Source: Actinobacillus indolicus
GTDB lineage: Bacteria > Pseudomonadota > Gammaproteobacteria > Enterobacterales > Pasteurellaceae
NCBI RefSeq assembly: GCF_004519515.1
Contig: NZ_CP038145.1
Location: 1,530,001 to 1,594,000, forward strand
DNA: 64,000 nucleotides
Direction: 5' to 3'
Both the position numbers and the translations under genes were made by a program. The notes under the pieces are model-generated. The model had not been told where the DNA came from. It did not search any database and saw only the letters and a list, made by a program, of their open reading frames with translations. How positions within the stretch are numbered: the first letter of the stretch is position 1; each line of letters starts with the position of its first letter. This document shows, in pieces, positions 28,353 through 35,911 of this stretch.

Positions 28353-28383
28353 ATTATAAATCGTTTTTTTTTTTTTTGATCAA
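28353..28383 (-). promoter_or_regulatory. Promoter with A14 spacer of the GT32-like gene
   Basis: Reading the minus strand: TTGATC, then 14 A (28377-28364), then cgatt, then TATAAT (28358-28353). The spacer is 19 bases, two above the optimum, so gain or loss of A would change promoter strength. This is the layout of known phase-variable promoters. Confidence 0.65.
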
Positions 28384-28461
28384 ATTTGTGTCTGAAAATA
28401 CAGGGAGAATAGCTAGCTACTACTTATGATATAGTAGCTAGAAAGTAGATAAGATTGAAGT

Positions 28462-29380
28462 CTAGTGATGATGAGCAATCTCCGCTTTTCCGTGCTGTTC
28501 AAAATAGACGGCTAAATCATTTTGCAATGTGGCGTGAATATCCATTTCGTGAAAACGTTTCGCAAGGTTATACAAAATTTGTCTTTCTGTTTCTGTATCC
28601 ACATCTTCGGCGAAGCAGAGTTGAGCAGAAAGGTAGATTTCATCTTCGGTTAAGCCCCAAATCTGCATACGGGTGATCGATTTAATCTCTTTCGGCTCGA
28701 GCAACATTTGCTCTACTTTTGCCACATCTACATTCGTTGGCACACCCTGCATTAACAAACGGATCTCTGTACGACAGACATTAAAGCCACTACGGAAGAT
28801 AATAATACTCACCGCCGCACTCGCCACGGCATCTAGCCATAACCAGTTAAAGAAATACATTCCAAGCCCAGCAAGAATAGCTGCAACAGAACCCAATGTA
28901 TCAGCCACAACGTGTAAATATGCCGCTTTCATATTTAGATTGCTTTGGTCGCTTGATAACATAATGCGAGCAACCACAATATTCATTATCAAGCCAAGTA
29001 TGGCAACGGCAATCATCGGTAGTGACATAATTGGGCTTGGATTGACTAAACGCCCGACGGCTTCAATGATAATGTAGATTGCAATGATCACAAGTGTGCT
29101 TCCGTTTACAAGGGCAACCAGTGTTTCTGCACGGCGATAACCAAAATTCATTATTTTATTTGGCATTTTTTTTGCCAATATAGAGTGCAAAAAGCGATAA
29201 TAAGAGCGATAAACTATCGCTTGCCATATGCCCTGCATCAGCAAGTAAGGCAAGGCTATTAAAGAAATAGCCAGAGATTGCTTCAACGACCATAAAAGTC
29301 GTTATAATAGCTAAGCTAATCAATAGGATACGCTTATTTTGTGGGGCATGCGACTCCATATAAGAATGTGAATGCGACAT
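28462..29380 (-). pseudogene. zitB: Cation diffusion facilitator (ZitB-like), frameshifted at A8
   Basis: A zinc-type efflux transporter split into two frames. The N-terminal part (29380 to 29156) has HMASD metal-site helix residues in LLADAGHMASDSLSLL; the C-terminal part, in another frame, continues with PNKIMNFGYRRAETLVALVNG, a second site HVVAD and a cytoplasmic domain ending in histidines. The break is at a run of eight A (29173-29166 on the minus strand); seven A would restore one 305-residue protein. It could be decay, slippage-based switching, or a read error. Start ATG 29380 lies only 32 bases from divergent pabB. Confidence 0.8.
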
Positions 29381-29412
29381 AGGTTTTAACTCCGAATAAT
29401 AGAAATATCAAA

Positions 29413-30384
29413 ATGCAACAATTTATTCAACTAGCCAATCAGTATGGAAAAATGCGTTTGCCTTTTTTCTTTTTAATTGATTTTGAAAAACAGAAACCAT
29501 TAATTTATCCTTTATCTGAAATTGAAGATAAAGGGCTTTATTTTGATTTTAATGGACAACAAAAGTTCATTCAACCATTAAAAATAAATGGAAATTTTGA
29601 GTTAGAGATTATTCCACCTGATTATCCACAATATAAAAAAGCCTTTGATTTTGTTCAACAACAAATCCAAATTGGAAATAGTTACCTTTTAAACTTAACT
29701 CAGCAAACTGAAATTAAAACAAATTATCATTTAGCACAAATTTTTCAGCAAGGTAAAGCTAGATACAAATTGTTATTAGATGAAAAGTTTGTCTGTTTTT
29801 CTCCTGAATGTTTCATTCGTATTAAAGAGAATAAAATCTATTCTTATCCTATGAAAGGAACAATAAATGCAAATGAAGAAGATGCGGTAAATAAATTATT
29901 AAATTCAGAAAAAGAGTTTACCGAACATAATACCATTGTTGATTTAATTAGGAATGATTTAGCTTTAGTATCGAAATATATTCAAGTCACGAAATACCGC
30001 TATGTTGAAAAAGTGGAAACACATCGTGGGGCGATTTATCAGACGAGTTCCGAAATTTGTGGAGAACTTGATGAAAATTGGCAAGAAAATATTGGCACAA
30101 TGTTGGATAAACTCTTGCCAGCAGGCTCAATTAGCGGTGCGCCTAAAGTGAAAACCGTTGAAATTATTCAACAAGCAGAACAACAAGAACGTGGTTATTA
30201 TACGGGGATTTTCGGTTATTTTGATGGTGAAAATGTAGAGAGTGCGGTGGCTATTCGCTATATTGAAAAACAAGGGGATACATATTATTTTCGTAGCGGT
30301 GGCGGAATTACTGCATTAAGTCAGCTAGATGAAGAATATAATGAAATTTTAGAGAAAGTTTATGTGCCAATATCCACTCTTTGA
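29413..30384 (+). CDS. pabB: Aminodeoxychorismate synthase component I
   Basis: Joins chorismate and ammonia to 4-amino-4-deoxychorismate. Chorismate-binding motifs: YPMKGTI near residue 145, EHNTIVDLIRNDL near 175, PAGSISGAPK near 235 and GYYTGIFGYFDG. At 323 residues it is a short form lacking most of the N-terminal domain, as in other Pasteurellaceae. It overlaps pabC by 23 bases. It is AT-rich and has no strong ribosome-binding site. Confidence 0.9.
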   Translation: MQQFIQLANQYGKMRLPFFFLIDFEKQKPLIYPLSEIEDKGLYFDFNGQQKFIQPLKINGNFELEIIPPDYPQYKKAFDFVQQQIQIGNSYLLNLTQQTEIKTNYHLAQIFQQGKARYKLLLDEKFVCFSPECFIRIKENKIYSYPMKGTINANEEDAVNKLLNSEKEFTEHNTIVDLIRNDLALVSKYIQVTKYRYVEKVETHRGAIYQTSSEICGELDENWQENIGTMLDKLLPAGSISGAPKVKTVEIIQQAEQQERGYYTGIFGYFDGENVESAVAIRYIEKQGDTYYFRSGGGITALSQLDEEYNEILEKVYVPISTL

Positions 30385-30967
30385 AACGGTAGCGATTATT
30401 GATGGTAAAATACAAAATATTTTTTATCATCAACAACGAATGAATAATGCATTTATAGATTATTTTAAGCACGAAAATAGTTTTGAACTGTTAGATATTA
30501 TTAAAGTGCCTGAAGAATATCAAAATGGATTAGTGCGTTGTCGCATTGATTATAATACAAAAGAATATCAAATTCAGTTTTTTCATTATATACCTAAATC
30601 AATAAAAACCTTTCAATGCGTTTATGTGGAAAATTTTGATTATCAATTCAAATATACTGACCGACTTGAATTAGATAAATTAAAACAAACCGCTTGTGAT
30701 GAAATTATTCTTGTTAATAATGGTTTTATTAGTGATTGTTCTATTGGTAATTTACTTTTTTTAAAACAAGGAAAATGGTATAGCCCAAATCATTATTTAT
30801 TAAAAGGCACGCAGCTGAGTTATTTATTAGATGAGCAAAAAATTAGCTTAGCTGATATACCTGTGGAAGCACTTTTTGATTATGAGCAGATAATGGTGAT
30901 TAATGCCTTAAATCCTTTTGATCTTCAAAGGGCAGTACCTATTACAAGCGGTCACATCTTGCGGTAA
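30362..30967 (+). CDS. pabC: Class IV aminotransferase, probable aminodeoxychorismate lyase
   Basis: Probably releases p-aminobenzoate and pyruvate from aminodeoxychorismate. The fold-type IV signature is DEIILVNNGFISDCSIGNLLF near residues 115-135, and the lysine that would hold PLP lies in KYTDRLELDKLK. At 201 residues it is shorter than E. coli PabC. Overlap with pabB and GAGAAAG before the start support coupling. Two uptake signals lie in its 3' half (30689-30697, 30944-30952). Confidence 0.75.
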   Translation: MCQYPLFETVAIIDGKIQNIFYHQQRMNNAFIDYFKHENSFELLDIIKVPEEYQNGLVRCRIDYNTKEYQIQFFHYIPKSIKTFQCVYVENFDYQFKYTDRLELDKLKQTACDEIILVNNGFISDCSIGNLLFLKQGKWYSPNHYLLKGTQLSYLLDEQKISLADIPVEALFDYEQIMVINALNPFDLQRAVPITSGHILR

Positions 30968-31012
30968 TTTTGCAAAATTTGTGACATCGATCGAAAAACT
31001 TGAAAAAAACAG

Positions 31013-31040
31013 TTGAAACTGTATAGTTAAACAGTATAAT
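31013..31040 (+). promoter_or_regulatory. recA promoter with LexA (SOS) box
   Basis: TTGAAA (31013-31018) and TATAAT (31035-31040) flank the LexA box CTGTATAGTTAAACAG (31019-31034), which is exactly the 16-base spacer. LexA bound here would cover both promoter elements. Confidence 0.93.
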
Positions 31041-31111
31041 AATTTACAGTTAAGTGGCGGCACTGTCGTCGAACGTCGAATAGAAACACTGAATAGATAA
31101 AGGAAAGCATT

Positions 31112-32224
31112 ATGGCTGATAACAAAAAGTCATCTAAAAATACCGCTGTAACAAAGCAAGCAGATCCAGAAAGCAAACAAAAAGCTCTTGAAGCTGCACT
31201 TACTCAAATTGAGAAACAATTTGGTAAAGGCTCAATTATGAAATTAGGACAGACTCAGCAATTAGATATCGAAGCCGTTTCAACGGGTTCGATTGGTCTA
31301 GACCTTGCATTAGGTATTGGCGGTTTGCCAATGGGGCGTATTGTTGAAATTTATGGTCCTGAGTCTTCAGGTAAAACGACCTTGACGCTTTCTTTAATCG
31401 CTCAAGCACAAAAAACGGGTAAAACCTGTGCCTTTATTGATGCAGAGCACGCCTTAGATCCTATCTATGCAAGAAACTTAGGCGTAGATACTGATGAATT
31501 ATTAATTTCTCAGCCTGACAACGGTGAACAAGCATTAGAAATTTGTGATGCGTTAGTGCGTTCAGGTGCTGTTGATGTCATTATTGTTGACTCCGTTGCT
31601 GCATTAACACCAAAAGCAGAAATTGAAGGTGAGATGGGCGATTCGCATATGGGCTTACAAGCGCGTTTAATGTCGCAAGCATTGCGTAAACTCACGGCAA
31701 ATATCAAAAATACCAACTGTTTAGTGGTCTTTATTAACCAAATCCGTATGAAAATTGGCGTGATGTTTGGTAACCCAGAAACGACAACAGGCGGTAATGC
31801 ACTGAAATTCTATGCTTCTGTTCGTTTAGATATTCGCCGTAGCGGTGTTGTAAAAGATGGCGATGAAGTTATTGGTAGCGAGACGAAAGTAAAAGTGGTG
31901 AAAAATAAAGTTGCACCCCCATTCCGTGAAGTACAATTTGATATCATGTATGGTGAAGGTATTTCACGAATGAATGAATTACTGATTTTAGCTGAAGCAA
32001 ATGGTTTAATTCAGAAAGCAGGCGCATGGTTCTCTTATGAAGGAACGAAGATTGGTCAAGGTAAAAATAATGCAGTGACATGGTTAAAAGAGAACCCTGA
32101 AATTGCGAATAAGATTGAACAAGAGATTCGTCAAACATTAATGAAAAATAATAGCTCACTGAAATCGTCTGATGCAGAAGTTGTGGAAGATGATGCAGAT
32201 GAGTTTAACGAAGAAGAACTATAA
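31112..32224 (+). CDS. recA: Recombinase RecA
   Basis: The strand-exchange ATPase and co-protease for LexA. Walker A GPESSGKTT is near residue 87, Walker B VDVIIVDSVAAL near 160, and loop L2 region FINQIRMKIGVMFGNPETTTGG near 225. The tail is acidic. The 370 residues include a slightly longer lysine-rich N-terminus than in E. coli. AAAGGAAAG precedes the ATG. SOS control is evident from the upstream box. A terminator at 32234-32262 lies before recX. Confidence 0.98.
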   Translation: MADNKKSSKNTAVTKQADPESKQKALEAALTQIEKQFGKGSIMKLGQTQQLDIEAVSTGSIGLDLALGIGGLPMGRIVEIYGPESSGKTTLTLSLIAQAQKTGKTCAFIDAEHALDPIYARNLGVDTDELLISQPDNGEQALEICDALVRSGAVDVIIVDSVAALTPKAEIEGEMGDSHMGLQARLMSQALRKLTANIKNTNCLVVFINQIRMKIGVMFGNPETTTGGNALKFYASVRLDIRRSGVVKDGDEVIGSETKVKVVKNKVAPPFREVQFDIMYGEGISRMNELLILAEANGLIQKAGAWFSYEGTKIGQGKNNAVTWLKENPEIANKIEQEIRQTLMKNNSSLKSSDAEVVEDDADEFNEEEL

Positions 32225-32233
32225 TCTAATTTC

Positions 32234-32262
32234 AATGCGGTTTATCATAAACCGCATTTTTA
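32234..32262 (+). terminator. Terminator between recA and recX
   Basis: AATGCGGTTTA (32234-32244) and TAAACCGCATT (32248-32258) form a perfect stem followed by TTTTT. Partial read-through here commonly keeps RecX below RecA in other bacteria. Confidence 0.85.
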
Positions 32263-32280
32263 TTTTACCGCAGTAAATTA

Positions 32281-32736
32281 ATGACACATAAATATTCTGC
32301 AAATAGCTATTTGCTTTATCTACTTTCTAAACGAGAATATAGCGAAGCTGAAATTCGCCACAAATTACAACTTAAAGAATATAATGCACAAGAAATTGAG
32401 CAAGCCATTGAACAGGCAAAAGCGAATAAATGGCAAAGTGATGAACGCTTTGCGATAAGTTACGTCCGCTATCGTTCACAACAAGGCTATGGACCACGCC
32501 GTCTAAAACAAGAGTTACAGCTCAAAGGGGTAAAAGAGTGGGTGATTAGCCAAGCCATTGATGAAGCGGAAGTTGATTTTTTTGAACTTGCCGAACGTCT
32601 TTTTGAGAAAAAAAGACCATCACATTGGGATATAAAAGCGAAGCAAAAAATGTGGCGATATATGGTTAGCCACGGTTTTTATAACGATCATTTTAGGCAT
32701 TTATTGGATCTGAATTATGGTGACTATGATGAATAA
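32281..32736 (+). CDS. recX: RecA regulator RecX
   Basis: A small helical modulator of RecA filaments. It shows the family three-helix repeats (LLSKREYSEAEIRHKL; RYRSQQGYGPRRLKQELQLKGV) over 151 residues. It follows recA after a terminator and has no strong ribosome-binding site, so expression probably depends on read-through. The end overlaps the start of yqfB. Confidence 0.92.
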   Translation: MTHKYSANSYLLYLLSKREYSEAEIRHKLQLKEYNAQEIEQAIEQAKANKWQSDERFAISYVRYRSQQGYGPRRLKQELQLKGVKEWVISQAIDEAEVDFFELAERLFEKKRPSHWDIKAKQKMWRYMVSHGFYNDHFRHLLDLNYGDYDE

Positions 32737-33034
32737 AATTACTTTTTTTAGCCGTTTTGAAGCAGATATTGTCAGTGGTAAAAAGACCATTACCATTCGA
32801 GATAAGTCAGAAAGCTATTTTCAAGCGGGTCAAGAGTTGAGTGTTTTTACAAATGAAACAGACCGTTTGTTTGCCCGTATTCGTGTGCTGTCTGTTACTC
32901 CTATTCAGTTTGAACAGCTTAATGAAACACACGCTAAACAGGAAAATATGACACTTGCCGAACTAAAACAAGTGATCAAAGAGATTTACCCGAACGATAA
33001 CGACTTTTTTGTGATTGAATTTGAGTTAATATAG
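32726..33034 (+). CDS. yqfB: N4-acetylcytidine amidohydrolase, ASCH-domain YqfB
   Basis: A small ASCH-domain protein; E. coli YqfB hydrolyses N4-acetylcytidine to cytidine. It reads ITFFSRFEADIVSGKKTITIRDKSESYF at the N-terminus and TLAELKQVIKEIYP...FFVIEFELI at the C-terminus, close to the E. coli protein along its length, including the lysine and glutamate/threonine residues of the active site region. Two ATGs (32726, 32729) lie inside the recX end; either may be used. Confidence 0.88.
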   Translation: MMNKITFFSRFEADIVSGKKTITIRDKSESYFQAGQELSVFTNETDRLFARIRVLSVTPIQFEQLNETHAKQENMTLAELKQVIKEIYPNDNDFFVIEFELI

Positions 33035-33041
33035 TTTAAAA

Positions 33042-33572
33042 ATGAGCCTTTTTAAGTCCACGAAACAGACAGAATTATGTCCGCAATGCCATTCCCCATT
33101 ACAACTAAAACGGGGGAAGCAGGGGCTTTTTTTAGGGTGTAGTAGCTATCCGCAATGCGATTATCTCAAACCTATCCATCAAGCAAGCCATATCATCAAA
33201 ACCCTTGATGAACAATGCCCAGAATGTCAATCGCCATTGCAATTAAAACAAGGGCATTTTGGTATGTTTATCGGTTGTAGCCAGTATCCTGACTGCCATT
33301 TTACGGTACACGAAGAAACTGAAATCGAAGAAGAATTTGACTGCCCAGAATGTCAAAAACATAAATTAGTGGCACGCACAGGGCGTTCAGGTAAAACATT
33401 TTATGGCTGTTCAGGTTTTCCTGAGTGTAAATTTACCTTACCCACTAAGCCTGTAAAACAACAATGCCCACAATGTTTGGGTGAACTCGCCACCATAAAA
33501 AAAGTGCGTGGGAAAACCTATTTTCTCTGTGCAAACAGAAAATGTCAGCATCTATTTAGTGAAAGCGAATAA
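33042..33572 (+). CDS. yrdD: Topoisomerase-type zinc-ribbon protein (YrdD-like)
   Basis: This 176-residue protein is four successive C4 zinc ribbons of the topoisomerase I C-terminal type (CPQCHSPLQLKRGKQGLFLGCSSYPQC; CPECQSPL...GCSQYPDC; CPECQKHK...GCSGFPEC; CPQCLGEL...CANRKC). It has no topoisomerase catalytic domain, so it probably binds nucleic acid. It lies directly before tsaC (TAATG overlap) and aroE, as yrdD does in E. coli. Function unknown. Confidence 0.82.
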   Translation: MSLFKSTKQTELCPQCHSPLQLKRGKQGLFLGCSSYPQCDYLKPIHQASHIIKTLDEQCPECQSPLQLKQGHFGMFIGCSQYPDCHFTVHEETEIEEEFDCPECQKHKLVARTGRSGKTFYGCSGFPECKFTLPTKPVKQQCPQCLGELATIKKVRGKTYFLCANRKCQHLFSESE

Positions 33573-34126
33573 TGTATTCTTTTAATCAACTTATTGAAAA
33601 ACTTAAACAAAATCAAGTAATTGCCTATCCTACTGAAGCCGTTTTCGGATTAGGTTGCAATCCGCAAAGTGAACAAGCGGTGAGATCCCTACTTCAATTA
33701 AAAAATCGTCCAGAAGACAAGGGGCTGATTTTAATTGCTCACCACAAAGAACTGCTTCTGCCCTACATTGATGATACACATTTGACAGAAGTGGAATGGC
33801 AACGTTTTGAAACGCTCGGCGATCAGGCGATTACTTGGATAATGCCAGCCAAAGCAACGGTTCCACGTTATCTGAAGGGGCAGTTTGAAACCATTGCCGT
33901 GCGATTATGCCAAGTGCCAGCCGTTATTGAACTTTGTACAGCGACAGGTTTTGCACTCACTTCAACTAGTGCAAATTTAACGACATTGCCCCCTTGCCGA
34001 ACGGCCGACGAGGTTCGACAACAATTTGGATCTGAGTTCCCAGTATTAGATCAAGCCACAGGTGGAAAATCAAATCCGTCTGAAATCCGTGACATTTTTA
34101 GCCAATATATTTTTCGACAAGGATAG
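33572..34126 (+). CDS. tsaC: L-threonylcarbamoyladenylate synthase TsaC
   Basis: Makes threonylcarbamoyl-AMP from threonine, bicarbonate and ATP, the first step of t6A37 tRNA modification. The YrdC/Sua5 motif IAYPTEAVFGLGCNP is near residues 16-30, LKNRPEDKGLILI near 48 and LTSTSANLTTLPPC near 128. At 184 residues it is the short TsaC form without a Sua5 domain. Coupled to the zinc-ribbon gene upstream and aroE downstream (3-base gap). Confidence 0.93.
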   Translation: MYSFNQLIEKLKQNQVIAYPTEAVFGLGCNPQSEQAVRSLLQLKNRPEDKGLILIAHHKELLLPYIDDTHLTEVEWQRFETLGDQAITWIMPAKATVPRYLKGQFETIAVRLCQVPAVIELCTATGFALTSTSANLTTLPPCRTADEVRQQFGSEFPVLDQATGGKSNPSEIRDIFSQYIFRQG

Positions 34127-34129
34127 ACA

Positions 34130-34948
34130 ATGAACCAGTACGCAGTGTGGGGAAATCCGATTGCACAAAGCAAATCCCCAAGAATACATACACTTTTCGG
34201 GCAACAAACGGACAAAGCGATCTCTTATGTAGCGAAATTAGGCGATGAACAACAGTTTGAACAGCAACTCAAACAATTTTTTGCAGAAGGATCCAAAGGT
34301 GCAAATATCACAGCCCCTTTTAAAGAGAGAGCCTTTGCTCTTGCGGATCTTTATAGCGAAAGTTGCTTACAAGCCGAAGCCTGTAATACGCTCAAACGGT
34401 TAGATGATGGGCGTTTATATGCGGATAATACTGATGGTGTTGGGTTAGTGTCCGATCTTGCCCGTTTAGGTTGGCTTAAACCACGTCAACGTATACTGAT
34501 TTTAGGGGCTGGGGGAGCAACCAAAGGCGTGCTTTATCCCTTATTACAAGCTCAACAGCAGATCACCATTTACAATCGAACTGCAGATAAAGCGGTCAGT
34601 TTAGCTGAAAAATTTGCAAAATTTGGGCAAATTCAATCCGCTTGTTTCGATGAACTTATCGAACAGTCGTTTGATTTAATTATCAATGCGACATCGCTTG
34701 GCTTACAAGGTAAGTGCGTTGAATTGCCAGCACAGTTGCTTACGTACGCCAACATTTATGATATGCAGTATGCCCCAAATATGCAGACCCCATTTCTTGA
34801 ATACACCCGTTCACAAGGGGCAACACAGTGCCAAGATGGTTTAGGAATGTTAGTCGGGCAGGCGGCTTATGCGTTTCAGTTGTGGGAAGATGTATTACCA
34901 GATGTTGAACCTATATTGAAACAGTTAAAACAAGAAATGGAATCTTAA
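34130..34948 (+). CDS. aroE: Shikimate dehydrogenase
   Basis: Reduces 3-dehydroshikimate with NADPH in the aromatic amino-acid pathway. Substrate motif NPIAQSKSPRIH near residue 9, catalytic lysine and aspartate in NITAPFKE and NTDGVGL, and the NADP site LGAGGATKGV near 128. The 272 residues are normal. It ends the yqfB-zinc ribbon-tsaC-aroE group. Confidence 0.95.
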   Translation: MNQYAVWGNPIAQSKSPRIHTLFGQQTDKAISYVAKLGDEQQFEQQLKQFFAEGSKGANITAPFKERAFALADLYSESCLQAEACNTLKRLDDGRLYADNTDGVGLVSDLARLGWLKPRQRILILGAGGATKGVLYPLLQAQQQITIYNRTADKAVSLAEKFAKFGQIQSACFDELIEQSFDLIINATSLGLQGKCVELPAQLLTYANIYDMQYAPNMQTPFLEYTRSQGATQCQDGLGMLVGQAAYAFQLWEDVLPDVEPILKQLKQEMES

Positions 34949-35069
34949 AAAAGCAAATGTTAACTTATTATAAAATCAATAGTTTCTATAGTGTATTGTT
35001 GATTTTTCTAACAATTTGCCGAATCTCTAGTCAAACAGACAGAAAAATTTACTTTTTTCAAAAAAGTAT

Positions 35070-35098
35070 TTGACGAGGTAGAGTGAAATCAGCATAAT
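35070..35098 (+). promoter_or_regulatory. Promoter of the tRNA-Met-Leu-Gln operon
   Basis: TTGACG (35070-35075) and CATAAT (35093-35098) with a 17-base spacer, followed by a G+C-rich discriminator (acgccccgc), about 33 bases before the first tRNA. Confidence 0.85.
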
Positions 35099-35130
35099 AC
35101 GCCCCGCAAAGCCGATATGGTGACGCAAAT

Positions 35131-35207
35131 GGCTACATAGCTCAGCTGGTTAGAGCACAACACTCATAATGTTGGGGTCACAAGTTCGAATCTCGTTGTA
35201 GCCACCA
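35131..35207 (+). tRNA. tRNA-Met (CAT), elongator type
   Basis: A 77-base cloverleaf with anticodon CAT and encoded CCA. The first pair G-C of the acceptor stem marks it as elongator rather than initiator. Confidence 0.93.
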
Positions 35208-35210
35208 TTT

Positions 35211-35295
35211 GCGGGACTGGCGAAATTGGTAGACGCACCAGATTTAGGTTCTGGCGCCGAGAGGTGTGTGGGTTCAAGTCCCTCGTCCCGCACCA
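35211..35295 (+). tRNA. tRNA-Leu (TAG)
   Basis: An 85-base tRNA with a long variable arm and anticodon TAG in loop tttaggt; CCA is encoded. It starts 3 bases after tRNA-Met. Confidence 0.95.
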
Positions 35296-35319
35296 TTTGA
35301 AGCTTGCAAATAAAACGAC

Positions 35320-35394
35320 TGGAGTATCGCCAAGCGGTAAGGCACTGGGTTTTGATCCCAGCATTCCTAGGTTCGAATCCTAGTACTCCAGCCA
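35320..35394 (+). tRNA. tRNA-Gln (TTG)
   Basis: A 75-base cloverleaf beginning tggagtatc, anticodon TTG in loop ttttgat, CCA encoded. Confidence 0.95.
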
Positions 35395-35413
35395 TATTAT
35401 TTCAAATCAAATG

Positions 35414-35436
35414 AACTAACGCAAGTTAGTTTTTTT
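35414..35436 (+). terminator. Terminator between the two tRNA-Gln genes
   Basis: AACTAAC (35414-35420) and GTTAGTT (35425-35431) form a stem with a T-run. The second tRNA-Gln would need read-through or its own promoter; none is obvious. Confidence 0.7.
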
Positions 35437-35440
35437 CTTT

Positions 35441-35515
35441 TGGGGTATCGCCAAGCGGTAAGGCACTGGGTTTTGATCCCAGCATCCCTAGGTTCGAATC
35501 CTAGTACCCCAGCCA
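35441..35515 (+). tRNA. tRNA-Gln (TTG), second copy
   Basis: Nearly identical to the copy at 35320-35394, with compensated changes in the acceptor stem (tggggta/taccccag) and one change in the variable region (cattc to catcc). Confidence 0.95.
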
Positions 35516-35632
35516 TCTTCTTATCTCCCTAGATCAAATAATTCTCTGATTTTTCGAATTCTCTCTATTCTTTGCTTTTTATCTTTACTGAAATTCTTTA
35601 AAATTAATGCCCTAATTTACAAGGGGAATATT

Positions 35633-35893
35633 ATGCTTAATCCAAAAAATTTAGAGTCTATCGCACAGCAACTTCACAACACATTACCACAAGGTTTAAA
35701 AAACGTGGGCAATGATTTAGAAGAAAAATTTAAACAAATCTTACAAGCCCAACTTGCTAAACTTGATGTGGTCACTCGTGAAGAGTTTGAAGTTCAATCG
35801 CAAGTATTACTTCGCACCCGTGAAAAATTGAATGAATTAGAAAAACGCTTAGATGAATTAAGTTCAACATCATCAACAGAATTACAAAATTAA
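35633..35893 (+). CDS. ubiK: Ubiquinone biosynthesis accessory factor UbiK
   Basis: An 86-residue coiled-coil protein of the YqiC/BMFP family, which helps the aerobic ubiquinone pathway with UbiJ and can fuse membranes in vitro. It reads LNPKNLESIAQQLHNTLPQG at the start and ends in a leucine-zipper-like coil (REKLNELEKRLDEL). CAAGGGGAAT precedes the ATG. It lies 18 bases before pgi. Confidence 0.85.
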   Translation: MLNPKNLESIAQQLHNTLPQGLKNVGNDLEEKFKQILQAQLAKLDVVTREEFEVQSQVLLRTREKLNELEKRLDELSSTSSTELQN

Positions 35894-35911
35894 ATTTTAG
35901 AGGATAATTTA

